This document shows positions 5,498 through 13,771 of a stretch of DNA of 32,250 bases, piece after piece. The first letter of the stretch is position 1. Every line of letters begins with the position of its first letter. The translations under genes and the position numbers were made by a program. Under the pieces are notes generated by a model. That model was not told the DNA's origin and did no database searches. It was given only the letters and a program-made list of their open reading frames with translations. The stretch comes from Sulfuricella sp. (lineage in GTDB: Bacteria; Pseudomonadota; Gammaproteobacteria; Burkholderiales; Sulfuricellaceae): positions 1 through 32,250 of the forward strand of contig JAQTLK010000018.1 in NCBI GenBank assembly GCA_028714955.1, read 5' to 3'.

Positions 5498-6712
5498 TCA
5501 TGCCGCCTTGAACGGCAGCACCACGGCCCCGGCCTTCAATCCGTCCAGATAATCCGCCCACTGTTGCATCATCTTCTTCCGCTCCGGCAAGTGCGCCGTG
5601 CGGTTATAGGCACGTCCGTTCGGGTCTTTCACGGCATGGGCTAACTGATGCTCGATCAGGTCAACACGGAAGCCCAGCACTTCATCCCCAATGGTACGAA
5701 CAGCAGCGCGAAAGCCGTGGCCGGTCATTTCCGTCTTGTCATAGCCGATTCGGCGTAGCGCCGCATTGATCGCCGCTTCACTCATGGGTTGTTGGCCGGT
5801 TCGGATGCTGGGGAAAACAAATTTCCCTTGTCCAGTTAGTGGGTGAATTTCTTTCAGGACTTCAAGCGCCTGTTGCGACAATGGAACAATATGATCTTCG
5901 CGCATTTTCATCACGGAAGCTGGGTAGCGGATCGTCGCCGCGTCCATATCCACCCAGGCCCATTCCGTCTTGCGCAACTCGCCAGGCCGGACAAAGATCA
6001 ACGGTGCCAGCCTCAAGGCACACTTGACGGTGAAGGTTCCAGCGAGGGCGTCTATGCCGCGTAGCAAGCCGCCAAACTTCACCGGGTCGGTAATGGCTGC
6101 ACGGTGCGTCACATTGGGCGTAGGCATTGCGCCCTTCAAGTCTTGCGATATATCCCGCTCGGCTCGCTGGGTGCCGACTGCGTAGCGGAATATCTGCCCA
6201 GCGTATTGCTTTGCCCGGTGCGCCGTTTCCAATGCACCACGGCCTTCTATCCGTTGCAGGACTGTCAGTAGATCGTGTGGCTTGATTTCAGCAATGGGCA
6301 TTGCCCCCAGCCAGGGGAATACATCCCGCCGAAGGATAAAATTGGTTTTCTCGATTGTTGATGCTGCTTTCTTGGCACTGAACTTTTCCAGCCATTCACG
6401 CGCCACAACTTCAAAGCTGTTCGCCGCACGGGTAACGCCAGCCATTTTGACGGCTTTTTTGTTCTCGCCGGGGTCGATACCGTCAGCCAACAGCTTCCGC
6501 GCCTTGTCGCGTTTGTCCCGCGCATCCAATAAGCTCACGTCTGGATATACGCCGACAGCCAATGTTTTGCGCTTGCCTGCAAAACGGTAATCAAGCCGCC
6601 AATACTTTGAGCCGTTGGGTTGCACCAGAAGATACAAGCCGCCACCGTCAGATAGCTTGAATGGCTTGTCTTTTGGCTTCTCGGCCTTTGCTTTATTCGC
6701 TGTCAGTGCCAT
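5498..6712 (-). CDS. P4-type tyrosine site-specific integrase
   Basis: The enzyme (404 residues) catalyses integration and excision of the element at tRNA-Thr. An N-terminal DUF4102/arm-binding domain (~10-85; LSDGGGLYLLVQPNGSKYWRLDYRFAGKRKTLAVGVYP) is followed by a core-binding domain (~97-185) and a catalytic domain (~205-390). The catalytic residues are visible: R242 in VRPGELRKTEW, K269, H332 and R335 in GHGFR, H359 in QLAH, and the nucleophile Y369 in GRAYNRTAH. The length is normal and no residue is missing, so the enzyme looks intact. Start ATG at 6712 with AAAGGA 7 bases upstream. It lies 176 bases from the tRNA 3' end, the usual position. Confidence 0.95.
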   Translation of the reverse strand: MALTANKAKAEKPKDKPFKLSDGGGLYLLVQPNGSKYWRLDYRFAGKRKTLAVGVYPDVSLLDARDKRDKARKLLADGIDPGENKKAVKMAGVTRAANSFEVVAREWLEKFSAKKAASTIEKTNFILRRDVFPWLGAMPIAEIKPHDLLTVLQRIEGRGALETAHRAKQYAGQIFRYAVGTQRAERDISQDLKGAMPTPNVTHRAAITDPVKFGGLLRGIDALAGTFTVKCALRLAPLIFVRPGELRKTEWAWVDMDAATIRYPASVMKMREDHIVPLSQQALEVLKEIHPLTGQGKFVFPSIRTGQQPMSEAAINAALRRIGYDKTEMTGHGFRAAVRTIGDEVLGFRVDLIEHQLAHAVKDPNGRAYNRTAHLPERKKMMQQWADYLDGLKAGAVVLPFKAA

Positions 6713-6724
6713 GATTTAATCCTT

Positions 6725-6777
6725 TTGACGGTATCGGTAACACCGATGTCGGTATGTGCCGTCAAATATACCGTCAA
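6725..6777. promoter_or_regulatory. Integrase upstream region: arm sites and a 15-bp palindrome
   Basis: The stretch contains TTGACGGTAT (6725-6734), the inverted form of the arm repeat; a perfect ATCGGT-AAC-ACCGAT palindrome (6733-6747); and the 19-bp string CCGTCAAATATACCGTCAA (6759-6777), identical to 200-218. Together they look like integrase arm sites plus an operator in the integrase promoter region. No clear -35/-10 pair stands out. Confidence 0.5.
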
Positions 6778-6800
6778 TAATTCAGGATTGCAAAGGATCA

Positions 6801-6884
6801 GATTGGACTGCTTTGGACGTAAAAAAGGCCAGGAACCTTGTATTTACTGGGGTTTATGGCCTTCTTTGGACTACTTTGGAACGT
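6801..6884. repeat. Two imperfect direct repeats between integrase and tRNA
   Basis: TTGGACT-N-CTTTGG followed by ACGT occurs at 6803-6820 and, with one extra A, at 6866-6884. Each unit itself contains the TTTGGAC-like string twice at a 10-base period. Location between int and tRNA suggests core-proximal recombination sites. Confidence 0.4.
6821..6866 (-). terminator. Candidate terminator downstream of tRNA-Thr
   Basis: On the minus strand AAGGCCA and TGGCCTT flank a 25-base interior (with a further AACC/GGTT pairing) and are followed by TTTTTT. It starts about 23 bases beyond the tRNA 3' end. The loop is long, so efficiency is uncertain. Confidence 0.45.
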
Positions 6885-6888
6885 GTAC

Positions 6889-6964
6889 TGGTGCCGATGA
6901 CCGGAATCGAACTGGTGACCTTCGCATTACGAATGCGCTGCTCTACCAACTGAGCTACATCGGC
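6889..6964 (-). tRNA. thrW: tRNA-Thr (anticodon CGT)
   Basis: A 76-base cloverleaf including an encoded CCA end (6889-6891). The acceptor stem GCCGATG pairs with CATCGGC, the D-arm reads AGCTCAGTTGGTAGAGC, the anticodon loop is TTCGTAA with anticodon CGT, and the T-arm contains GTTCGATTC. The anticodon arm is identical to that of E. coli thrW, itself a known prophage integration site. The gene is intact after integration because the element restores the 3' end. A TATAAT at 6975-6980 (minus) gives a plausible own promoter. Confidence 0.97.
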
Positions 6965-6974
6965 AACGTTGCGC

Positions 6975-6980
6975 ATTATA
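6975..6980 (-). promoter_or_regulatory. -10 box upstream of tRNA-Thr
   Basis: A perfect TATAAT on the minus strand ends 11 bases before the mature tRNA 5' end. The -35 region is not clear. Confidence 0.4.
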
Positions 6981-7001
6981 TAACGAAATATTTTGCCACG
7001 G

Positions 7002-8114
7002 CTATTTCCTGCCCAGATGCGGTTCCAGATGGCGGCGCATGAATTCGTGAAAATGCATCATGCCATCTTCCATCGGCGACTGGTAAGGGCCTGTTTCGTT
7101 GATGCCCTGGCGGAAGAGTTCACGCCGGCCATCGTCCATCCGCTGGCAGATTTCCTCGTCCTCGATGGCGGTTTCCTTGTAGGCAGCCTGTTCCGCCTCG
7201 ACGAATTCGCGCTCAAATAGTGCGATGTCTTCAGGGTAGTAAAATTCGACCACGTTGGTGCAGGTCAGCGGGCCGGTCGGCACGATGAAGCTGATTACCA
7301 GCACGTGGGGGTACCACTCGATCATGATGTTGGGGTAGTACACCAGCCAGATGGCGCCATGGGCGGGGACCTTGCCATTGCCGTATTTGAGCACCTGTTC
7401 CTGCCATCTGCGGTACACCGGGCTGCCGGCGTGGGTCAGGGCATCCTTGATGCCTACCGTCTGCACGCTGTAGCGCTCGCCGAATTCCCATTTCAGTTCA
7501 TCGCAATTGACGAAGTTGCCGAGTCCGGGGTGGAACGGCACCACGTGGTAGTCTTCCAGGTAGACTTCGATGAAGGTTTTCCAGTTGAAATTGTAGTGGT
7601 CCACCATGACACGATCCAGCAGATAGCCGGAAAAATCCAGATCCTGCATTACACCCAGATTTTTAAGGTCTTGCGCGATGTCGCGCGCGCCTGCGAAAAG
7701 CAGGCCGTTCCAGTTCTGCAGCGGCGTTTTGCCCAAATCGAGGCAGGGGTTGTCGTGAAAGTGGGGCGCGCCGATGAGCTTGCCGTCCATGTCGTAGGTC
7801 CAGCGGTGCAGCGGGCAGACAATGTTTCTGGCCTGGCCGCGGCCTTTCAGCATGATGGCCTGGCGGTGGCGGCAAATATTGGAGAGCAGTTCCACGCCAT
7901 GCTCGGTGCGCACCAGTGTCTTGGCATGGTTCATCCACTCCAGGGAATGGAAATCGCCCACATTGGGGACCATCAGCTCGTGGCCGATATAATTCGGTCC
8001 ACGGGCGAACAAGAGCTGTTGCTCGATTTCATAAACCCGCTGTTCAACGTACCAGTCCACCGGCAGTTGTGGCGAAGTTTTCCGCAGAGCGGCGGTGCTC
8101 GCCAAATCAGACAT
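7002..8114 (-). CDS. Rieske [2Fe-2S] ring-hydroxylating oxygenase, alpha-subunit type
   Basis: The 370-residue protein has an N-terminal Rieske domain with C81-x-H83 (NICRHRQ) and C100-x2-H103 (CPLHRWTYD). A C-terminal mononuclear-iron catalytic domain carries the signature EDYHVVPFHPGL (D188, H190, H195). This is the layout of aromatic-ring-hydroxylating dioxygenase and choline-monooxygenase-like alpha subunits. No beta subunit, ferredoxin or reductase gene is next to it, so the substrate and electron donor cannot be told. ATG 8114 is preferred over the upstream in-frame TTG (8120) because AGGG lies 6 bases before it. It points towards tRNA-Thr, 37 bases away, and diverges from xseB. Confidence 0.85.
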   Translation of the reverse strand: MSDLASTAALRKTSPQLPVDWYVEQRVYEIEQQLLFARGPNYIGHELMVPNVGDFHSLEWMNHAKTLVRTEHGVELLSNICRHRQAIMLKGRGQARNIVCPLHRWTYDMDGKLIGAPHFHDNPCLDLGKTPLQNWNGLLFAGARDIAQDLKNLGVMQDLDFSGYLLDRVMVDHYNFNWKTFIEVYLEDYHVVPFHPGLGNFVNCDELKWEFGERYSVQTVGIKDALTHAGSPVYRRWQEQVLKYGNGKVPAHGAIWLVYYPNIMIEWYPHVLVISFIVPTGPLTCTNVVEFYYPEDIALFEREFVEAEQAAYKETAIEDEEICQRMDDGRRELFRQGINETGPYQSPMEDGMMHFHEFMRRHLEPHLGRK

Positions 8115-8243
8115 AAGCAACCCTGTGTCGAATGAAGGTTAGAGCCAGATTGTCCAAGTATGGATAATCTGGGTTAAAGCCTTGCCAGGCTTCGCGCGGC
8201 GCGTTGCCTGGGTGGTCAAAAAAATGGATCATTTTGTCCCAGT

Positions 8244-8273
8244 TTGGCCAGCGGCGCAATATTCCGGTAAAAT
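8244..8273 (+). promoter_or_regulatory. Candidate sigma-70 promoter for xseB-ispA-dxs
   Basis: TTGGCC (8244-8249) and TAAAAT (8268-8273) are separated by 18 bases, 65 bases before the xseB ATG. It is the best pair in the divergent 223-base gap between the oxygenase and xseB. Confidence 0.35.
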
Positions 8274-8337
8274 CGCCAGCTTTATCCCACTAACGATCTT
8301 TCCTGGCTTTTTAATTTTTCTCGCGCCCCGATTCCTG

Positions 8338-8592
8338 ATGACCAAGCCTACCAAAACAGCCTCTCCTAAAAGCTTTGAAAGCGCCCTGACTGAACTGGAG
8401 CAGGTCGTCTCCTCGATGGAGGCGGGCCAGATGCCGCTGGAACAGTCGCTCGCCGCCTATCAGCGCGGCATGGAGCTGCTCAAATACTGTCAGGCGGCCT
8501 TGAAGGATGCGCAGCAACAGGTAAAAATTCTCGAGTCTGGTTCCTTGGTTGATTTTCATGCGGAGGGTAACGATTCCGGTGCTAGCGAATAA
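8338..8592 (+). CDS. xseB: Exodeoxyribonuclease VII small subunit
   Basis: The 84-residue protein contains the XseB helical hairpin: SFESALTELEQVVSSMEAGQMPLEQSLAAYQRGMELLKYCQAALKDAQQQVKILE. It assembles in several copies on XseA to form the single-strand-specific exonuclease VII in the cytoplasm. An upstream in-frame extension to 8182 exists, but the conserved family start fits the ATG at 8338. xseA is not in the window. The 3' end overlaps the start of ispA, as in many proteobacteria where xseB-ispA-dxs form one operon. Confidence 0.95.
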   Translation: MTKPTKTASPKSFESALTELEQVVSSMEAGQMPLEQSLAAYQRGMELLKYCQAALKDAQQQVKILESGSLVDFHAEGNDSGASE

Positions 8593-9481
8593 CGATTTTC
8601 AGGATTGGATGCGGCAGCGCCAGCTGCGCATGGAAGCGGTGCTGGAGCAATTGTTGCCGGCGCCGGACCTGGCGCCGCAGCGCCTGCACCAGGCCATGCG
8701 TTATGCAGTTCTGGGCGGCGGCAAACGGGTGCGCCCGCTGCTGGCTTTTGCCGCTGGCGAATTGAGCGGCGCACCGCTGGACCGGGTGGAAACCGTGGCA
8801 GCGGCGGTTGAGCTGATTCACGTCTATTCCCTGGTGCATGACGATTTGCCTTGCATGGACAATGATGCGCTGCGGCGCGGCAAACCGACCTGCCACGTAG
8901 AGTTTGACGAAGCCACCGCCCTGCTGGTGGGCGACAGCCTGCAAAGCCTGGCATTTCAACTGGTGGCGGAACGCCCCATCGCACACAGCGCGGCACTGCA
9001 ACTGGAAATGATCCGGGTGTTGGCGCTGGCGGCCGGTTCGCGCGGCATGGCGGGCGGCCAGGCGATCGACCTCGACTCGGTTGGCAAAAATCTTAGCCAG
9101 CCCGAGCTGGAATTCATGCATATTCACAAGACCGGCGCGCTGATCCGCGCCGCCGTGCTGCTCGGCGCTCATTGCAGCAATAATGGCGTGGAGGCCGAGC
9201 AACTGGAAGCAATCAATCACTATGCCAAATGCATCGGCCTTGCCTTTCAGGTGGTGGATGACATTCTTGATGTGGAAGCAAGTACCGCCACCCTGGGCAA
9301 AACCGCCGGCAAGGACGCGGAAAACGACAAGCCAACCTACGTCAGCATTCTCGGGCTGAGCGCCGCACGCGAACTGGCGGACGAGTTGCATCAGGACGCG
9401 CTGTCCGCGCTGGCGGACTATGGCGACAGGGCCAGAAGGCTGGTGCAGCTCGCCGATTTCATCGTGCGACGCCAGTCCTGA
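8579..9481 (+). CDS. ispA: Farnesyl diphosphate synthase (short-chain polyprenyl synthase)
   Basis: The enzyme condenses IPP with DMAPP and geranyl diphosphate to make farnesyl diphosphate, the precursor of quinone side chains and undecaprenyl phosphate. From the GTG at 8579 it has 300 residues, like E. coli IspA (299). The two aspartate-rich motifs are [10 protein letters not shown] (~87-96) and VVDDILD (~225-231), and the GGGKRVRP substrate motif is at ~46-53. GTG is chosen because GGAGGG lies 11 bases upstream; the frame also offers ATG 8558. It overlaps xseB by 14 bases and dxs by 1. Confidence 0.93.
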   Translation: MLANNDFQDWMRQRQLRMEAVLEQLLPAPDLAPQRLHQAMRYAVLGGGKRVRPLLAFAAGELSGAPLDRVETVAAAVELIHVYSLVHDDLPCMDNDALRRGKPTCHVEFDEATALLVGDSLQSLAFQLVAERPIAHSAALQLEMIRVLALAAGSRGMAGGQAIDLDSVGKNLSQPELEFMHIHKTGALIRAAVLLGAHCSNNGVEAEQLEAINHYAKCIGLAFQVVDDILDVEASTATLGKTAGKDAENDKPTYVSILGLSAARELADELHQDALSALADYGDRARRLVQLADFIVRRQS

Positions 9482-11331
9482 TGTATCAGCTGCTTGAAAC
9501 AATCGATAATCCGGAGCAGCTGCGCGCACTGGAACGTAGGCAACTGCCCCAGCTTGCCGCCGAATTGCGCGCCTTTTTGATTGAAAGCGTGTCGCGCACC
9601 GGCGGCCATCTGTCCTCCAACCTTGGCACGGTGGAGTTGACCATCGCGCTGCATTATGTGTTCAATACTCCATCCGACCGGCTGGTATGGGATGTCGGGC
9701 ATCAGACCTACCCGCACAAGATTCTCACCGGCCGGCGCGCGGCCATGACCCGCCTGCGCCAACTGGGCGGCATTGCCGGCTTTCCGCGCCGCGACGAAAG
9801 CCCTTATGACGCATTCGGCGCCGGGCATTCCAGCACTTCCATCAGCGCCGCACTGGGCATGGCGGTAGCCGCCAAGCAACAGGGCCTGGAGCGGCGTGCC
9901 GTGGCCATCATCGGCGACGGCGCCATGACGGCGGGCATGGCGTTCGAGGCCCTGAACAATGCCGGCGCAATGGACGCCAACCTGCTGGTGATCCTCAACG
10001 ACAATGACATGTCGATTTCTCCCAACGTGGGCGCGCTCAACAACTATCTGGCCAAGCTCATGTCCGGGCGTTTCTACGCGGCGGCCCGGCGCGCCAGCAA
10101 AAAGGTGCTGGGCGGGGTGGCGCCGCCGATCTGGGAGCTGGCCAAGCGCGCCGAGGAGCATATGAAGGGCATGGTCATTCCCGGCACACTGTTCGAGGAG
10201 TTCGGGTTCAATTACATCGGGCCGATCGATGGTCATGACCTTGAAACGCTGATCCCCACGCTGAGCAATATCAAGCAACTGGAAGGGCCGCAGTTCCTGC
10301 ACGTGGTGACCCAGAAAGGCAAGGGCTTCAGGTTCGCCGAGGAAGATCCCTGCCTCTATCACGGCGTGGCCAAGTTCGACCCGGAAGATGGCGTGCCGGG
10401 CAACAAGCCGGACGGCCGCAAAACCTATACCCAAGTATTCGGCGACTGGCTGTGCGACATGGCAAAGGCAGATTCCCGCCTTGTGGGCATCACCCCCGCG
10501 ATGTGCGAGGGTTCCGGCATGGTGAAATTTTCCCGGGATTTTCCCGCGCGTTACTTCGATGTCGGGATTGCCGAGCAGCACGCCGTGACGTTCGCCGCCG
10601 GACTGGCCTGCGAAGGGCTGAAACCGGTGGTGGCCATCTATTCGACCTTCCTGCAACGCGCCTATGACCAACTGGTGCACGATGTTGCACTGCAAAACCT
10701 GCCCGTGGTTTTTGCCATCGACCGCGCCGGGCTGGTGGGCGCGGATGGCCCGACCCATGCCGGCAGCTTCGACCTTTCCTTCCTGCGCTGCATCCCCAAT
10801 ATGGTAGTGATGGCGCCGAGCGACGAGAACGAATGCCGCCAGATGCTCTATACCGCTTTCCGGCTCGACCAGCCCACAGCGGTGCGCTACCCGCGCGGCA
10901 GCGGCGACGGTGTGGCCATCACCGAGGAAATGACCGCCTTGCCTGTGGGGCGCGGCGAAATGCGCCGCCACGGTGAAAAAATCGCCATCCTGGCCTTCGG
11001 CAGCATGCTGAGCCCGGCCCTGCAGGCGGCCGATGAATTGAACGCCAGCGTAGCCAACATGCGCTTCGTCAAGCCGCTGGACGAAGCGCTGGTCAAGGAA
11101 CTCGCGGCCAGCCATCAACTGTTGGTGACGGTAGAGGAAAACGCCATCATGGGCGGCGCCGGCAGCGCGGTGGCCGAAAGTCTCGACCGGGAGGGAATTG
11201 CCATTCCCCTGCTGCAGCTCGGCCTGCCCGACCAGTTCATCGAGCAGGGCGATCATGCCGCATTGCTGAAGATGTGCGGCCTCGACAGGGACGGCCTGGT
11301 CCTCTCCATCAGAAAATTATTACCTGAGTAG
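9481..11331 (+). CDS. dxs: 1-deoxy-D-xylulose-5-phosphate synthase
   Basis: The 616-residue enzyme makes DXP from pyruvate and glyceraldehyde 3-phosphate with thiamine diphosphate, the first step of the MEP isoprenoid pathway (also feeding thiamine and pyridoxal). Visible features are [14 protein letters not shown] near 41, [10 protein letters not shown], the ThDP-binding GDGAMTAG...LNDNDMS block (~145-178), and the transketolase-like pyrimidine domain with [17 protein letters not shown] and [14 protein letters not shown]. The start ATG overlaps the ispA stop (TGATG), so the two are translationally coupled. The large opposing frames on the other strand are shadows of this gene. Confidence 0.97.
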   Translation: MYQLLETIDNPEQLRALERRQLPQLAAELRAFLIESVSRTGGHLSSNLGTVELTIALHYVFNTPSDRLVWDVGHQTYPHKILTGRRAAMTRLRQLGGIAGFPRRDESPYDAFGAGHSSTSISAALGMAVAAKQQGLERRAVAIIGDGAMTAGMAFEALNNAGAMDANLLVILNDNDMSISPNVGALNNYLAKLMSGRFYAAARRASKKVLGGVAPPIWELAKRAEEHMKGMVIPGTLFEEFGFNYIGPIDGHDLETLIPTLSNIKQLEGPQFLHVVTQKGKGFRFAEEDPCLYHGVAKFDPEDGVPGNKPDGRKTYTQVFGDWLCDMAKADSRLVGITPAMCEGSGMVKFSRDFPARYFDVGIAEQHAVTFAAGLACEGLKPVVAIYSTFLQRAYDQLVHDVALQNLPVVFAIDRAGLVGADGPTHAGSFDLSFLRCIPNMVVMAPSDENECRQMLYTAFRLDQPTAVRYPRGSGDGVAITEEMTALPVGRGEMRRHGEKIAILAFGSMLSPALQAADELNASVANMRFVKPLDEALVKELAASHQLLVTVEENAIMGGAGSAVAESLDREGIAIPLLQLGLPDQFIEQGDHAALLKMCGLDRDGLVLSIRKLLPE

Positions 11332-11360
11332 TTTACTAGGCTATTGCGAGCGGTTATACT
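11332..11360 (+). promoter_or_regulatory. Candidate sigma-70 promoter of folE2
   Basis: TTTACT (11332-11337) and TATACT (11355-11360) are 17 bases apart, beginning right after the dxs stop codon. This places the start of transcription ~30 bases before the folE2 ATG. Confidence 0.45.
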
Positions 11361-11397
11361 GGCAATTATCAACCAGTCCTTGTAAGGAATTGAATTC

Positions 11398-12225
11398 ATG
11401 AGCAACTGTAATATTCCCTGTGACGGAACCACGGCCGCCTGCGAGATCGAGGATGTCCAATCCAGGCACGACACCCGTCAACTGGCGATCGACAAGGTGG
11501 GCATCAAGTCCATCCGCCATCCGATCAGGGTGGCGGACAAGAGCGAGGGCGTGCAGCATACCGTAGCCATGTTCAACATGTACGTGCACCTGCCCCACAA
11601 TTTCAAGGGCACCCACATGTCGCGCTTCGTCGAAATCCTCAACAGCTACGAGCGCGAGATTTCGGTGGAAAACTTCGAAACCATGCTGCGTGAAATGGTG
11701 GCGCGCCTCGAAGCCGAATCGGGCCACGTGGAAATGTCCTTCCCCTATTTCATCAGCAAAACGGCACCGGTTTCAGGCGTGCGCAGTCTGCTGGATTACG
11801 AAGTGACCTTCATCGGCGAAATCCGCCAAGGCCAATATCGCCAGACCACCAAAGTGGTCGTGCCGGTAACCAGCCTGTGCCCCTGCTCGAAGAAGATTTC
11901 AGACTACGGCGCCCACAACCAGCGCTCACACGTCACGGTGACGGCGCGCACCAACGAAATGGTATGGATCGAGGACCTCGTGCGCATGGTGGAAGACCAG
12001 GCATCATGCGAACTGTTCGGCTTGCTCAAGCGGCCCGACGAAAAATATGTCACCGAGCGCGCCTACGACAACCCCAAGTTTGTCGAAGACATGGTGCGCG
12101 ATGTGGCGGCGGTGTTGAACGCAGACAGGCGCATCGACGCCTATACCGTCGAATCGGAGAACTTCGAGTCGATTCACAACCACTCGGCCTACGCCCTGAT
12201 CGAACGGGACAAAACCGCAGGCTGA
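11398..12225 (+). CDS. folE2: GTP cyclohydrolase I, FolE2 type
   Basis: The 275-residue protein matches the FolE2 (GCYH-IB) family, which converts GTP to dihydroneopterin triphosphate at the head of folate synthesis. It uses a range of divalent metals, unlike the zinc-dependent FolE. Recognisable stretches are [57 protein letters not shown] with the conserved cysteines, and [16 protein letters not shown] near the end. AAGGA lies 9 bases before the ATG. No queuosine genes are adjacent, and folC further along supports a folate role. Confidence 0.95.
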   Translation: MSNCNIPCDGTTAACEIEDVQSRHDTRQLAIDKVGIKSIRHPIRVADKSEGVQHTVAMFNMYVHLPHNFKGTHMSRFVEILNSYEREISVENFETMLREMVARLEAESGHVEMSFPYFISKTAPVSGVRSLLDYEVTFIGEIRQGQYRQTTKVVVPVTSLCPCSKKISDYGAHNQRSHVTVTARTNEMVWIEDLVRMVEDQASCELFGLLKRPDEKYVTERAYDNPKFVEDMVRDVAAVLNADRRIDAYTVESENFESIHNHSAYALIERDKTAG

Positions 12226-12271
12226 ATTTTGTGCGCGGGAGTTAACGTAACAACGCGAAGCGTTTCCTCGT

Positions 12272-12306
12272 CCCCCTCGCCCTTTGGGAGAGGGTGGGGG
12301 TGAGGG
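12272..12306. repeat. REP-like GC-rich palindrome between convergent genes
   Basis: CCCTCGCCCTTTGGGAGAGGG is an imperfect inverted repeat inside a C-rich/G-rich stretch typical of dispersed extragenic palindromes. Related sequence recurs at 26957-27040. It sits between folE2 and the convergent retropepsin gene and could stop transcription from both sides. Confidence 0.6.
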
Positions 12307-12957
12307 TTAAAACCGCTTGGTCAGCACCATGCTGTCTCCCTCGCGCTTCATATTCACGCGGTTGAGAAAACTCATGCCGAGCAGCACCACCGGCATGGCG
12401 CTTTCATGGACCGTCCCCGTCACCCCGTTCAGGCTGATGGAACCCACTTTCACGTTATTCAGGCTGACGCGGTAAACCGGCGCGATGCCGTTGGCGGTTG
12501 CGGAAAAACCGCGTTCCCCGTTCTGGTATGCAATCCCCAATCGCCTGGCTTCAGCGCTGCTCATGGCTACCGTGGTGGCGCCAGTGTCCACGAGAAAGCG
12601 CGTGGCGTTGCCGTTGATGCTGCCCTGGGTGATGAAGTGTCCCTGCGCATCGGCGGTCAAGGTCACGCTGCCCTGACCGCTGGAAGCCTGAGCGCCACCT
12701 GCCGAGGCGCCCTGGCTCAATCCCAGCGTCATCCGCTTGCCGTCAATTTCCAGTACCGCCTGACTCGAATCCGCGCCGATCAGTTTCACCCCTTCGGGTG
12801 TTTTCTCTCCCGCCCTGAGCAGTTTTTGCGTTCCGCCGTTGATGGTGACGACGGCCGCGCCGCTGAACAGGCCAGCTACACTGACATCGGTGGCGAAGGA
12901 GACGGAGGGGAACAGCAGCGCGCCGGCAATAGTCAGGCTAAAATAAGGCTTTTGCAT
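12307..12957 (-). CDS. Exported retropepsin-like aspartic protease
   Basis: The 216-residue protein begins with a signal peptide (MQKPYFSLTIAGALLFPSVSFA, cleavage likely after A22). The catalytic motif is FLVDTGATTVAMSS (D124-T-G126), followed by a beta-rich domain with VVLLGMSFLNRV, the bacterial clan AA (TIGR02281-type) retropepsin layout. Such proteins act as dimers in the periplasm; substrates are mostly unknown. The frame continues upstream, but the signal peptide fixes the ATG at 12957. Only 18 bases separate it from the divergent amidotransferase gene, so promoters must overlap. Confidence 0.8.
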   Translation of the reverse strand: MQKPYFSLTIAGALLFPSVSFATDVSVAGLFSGAAVVTINGGTQKLLRAGEKTPEGVKLIGADSSQAVLEIDGKRMTLGLSQGASAGGAQASSGQGSVTLTADAQGHFITQGSINGNATRFLVDTGATTVAMSSAEARRLGIAYQNGERGFSATANGIAPVYRVSLNNVKVGSISLNGVTGTVHESAMPVVLLGMSFLNRVNMKREGDSMVLTKRF

Positions 12958-12975
12958 GAATGAGGAGTTCCTGGA

Positions 12976-13683
12976 ATGAAGCCGATTGCAATTTTTCGCC
13001 ACGCCCGGAGTGAAGGTCCAGGCTATTTTGCCACATTCCTGGATGAAAATGGCATCCCCTGGCGCTTGATTGGAATAGATGAAGGCGCCCCCCTGCCGCA
13101 GGATGTCCATGCCTTTTCCGGGCTGGTTTTCATGGGTGGGCCAATGAGCGTGAATGATGCCCTGCCCTGGATTCCCCCGGCGCTGGACTTGATCCGCCAG
13201 GCCGTCGCAGCCGGCATCCCGGTGCTGGGCCATTGCCTCGGCGGACAGTTGATGGCCAAGGCGCTAGGGGGGACAGTCGGCCCCAACCCGGTCAAGGAAA
13301 TCGGCTGGGGCGAAGTGAAAGTGGCCGGCAACCCGGTCGCCGCGGCATGGTTCGGGACGACCAAGGCGTTCGAAGCCTTTCACTGGCACGGCGAAACCTT
13401 TTCCATCCCACCCGATGCCACCCTCGTCCTGAGCAGCACCCATTGCGCTCATCAGGGATTTGCCCTGGGCAAGCACCTGGCCCTGCAGTGCCACATGGAA
13501 ATGACCGAGAAAATGGTCAGGGAATGGTGCAATATCGGCATCACCGAGATTGAATCCTCCCGCTCCAGCCCCGCAGTGGAGACAATACAGTCAATGCAGC
13601 GGGCCTTGCCGGAACGGATCGAGAAGCTCAATGCACAGGCATCCGCCATTTATAGCCACTGGATACTCGGCCTGGAGCGATAA
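12976..13683 (+). CDS. Class I glutamine amidotransferase (GMP-synthase-like)
   Basis: The 235-residue single-domain protein has the catalytic triad of class I glutamine amidotransferases: nucleophile C87 in VLGHCLGGQ, and H173 and E175 in LQCHMEMTE. The oxyanion-strand motif FMGGPMSVND is at ~52-61. Stand-alone members are often called GMP synthase-like proteins, and their physiological acceptor is usually unknown. The start overlaps an AGGAGTTCCTGGA stretch giving GGA upstream. It is not obviously part of the leu cluster that follows after 88 bases. Confidence 0.85.
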   Translation: MKPIAIFRHARSEGPGYFATFLDENGIPWRLIGIDEGAPLPQDVHAFSGLVFMGGPMSVNDALPWIPPALDLIRQAVAAGIPVLGHCLGGQLMAKALGGTVGPNPVKEIGWGEVKVAGNPVAAAWFGTTKAFEAFHWHGETFSIPPDATLVLSSTHCAHQGFALGKHLALQCHMEMTEKMVREWCNIGITEIESSRSSPAVETIQSMQRALPERIEKLNAQASAIYSHWILGLER

Positions 13684-13771
13684 CCGCGGGTAATCGCCGG
13701 CCTGTGTGTTTGTAATTGTTCGCGCCATGGCTACTGTGCAATAATTAATACTTTTCCTCGGTTTTTCCGCA

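Noticed and set aside
7002..8114. Complete multicomponent dioxygenase operon
   Set aside because: Only the Rieske alpha-type protein is present. No beta subunit, ferredoxin or reductase gene lies nearby.
8182..8337. N-terminal extension of xseB by 52 codons
   Set aside because: The extension has no similarity to XseB, covers the probable promoter, and the conserved start is at 8338.
9418..11256. 612-codon open frame on the minus strand opposite dxs
   Set aside because: It is the antisense of a GC-rich, strongly conserved dxs gene. Its translation is rich in His/Gln/Arg with no recognisable domain, a typical shadow.
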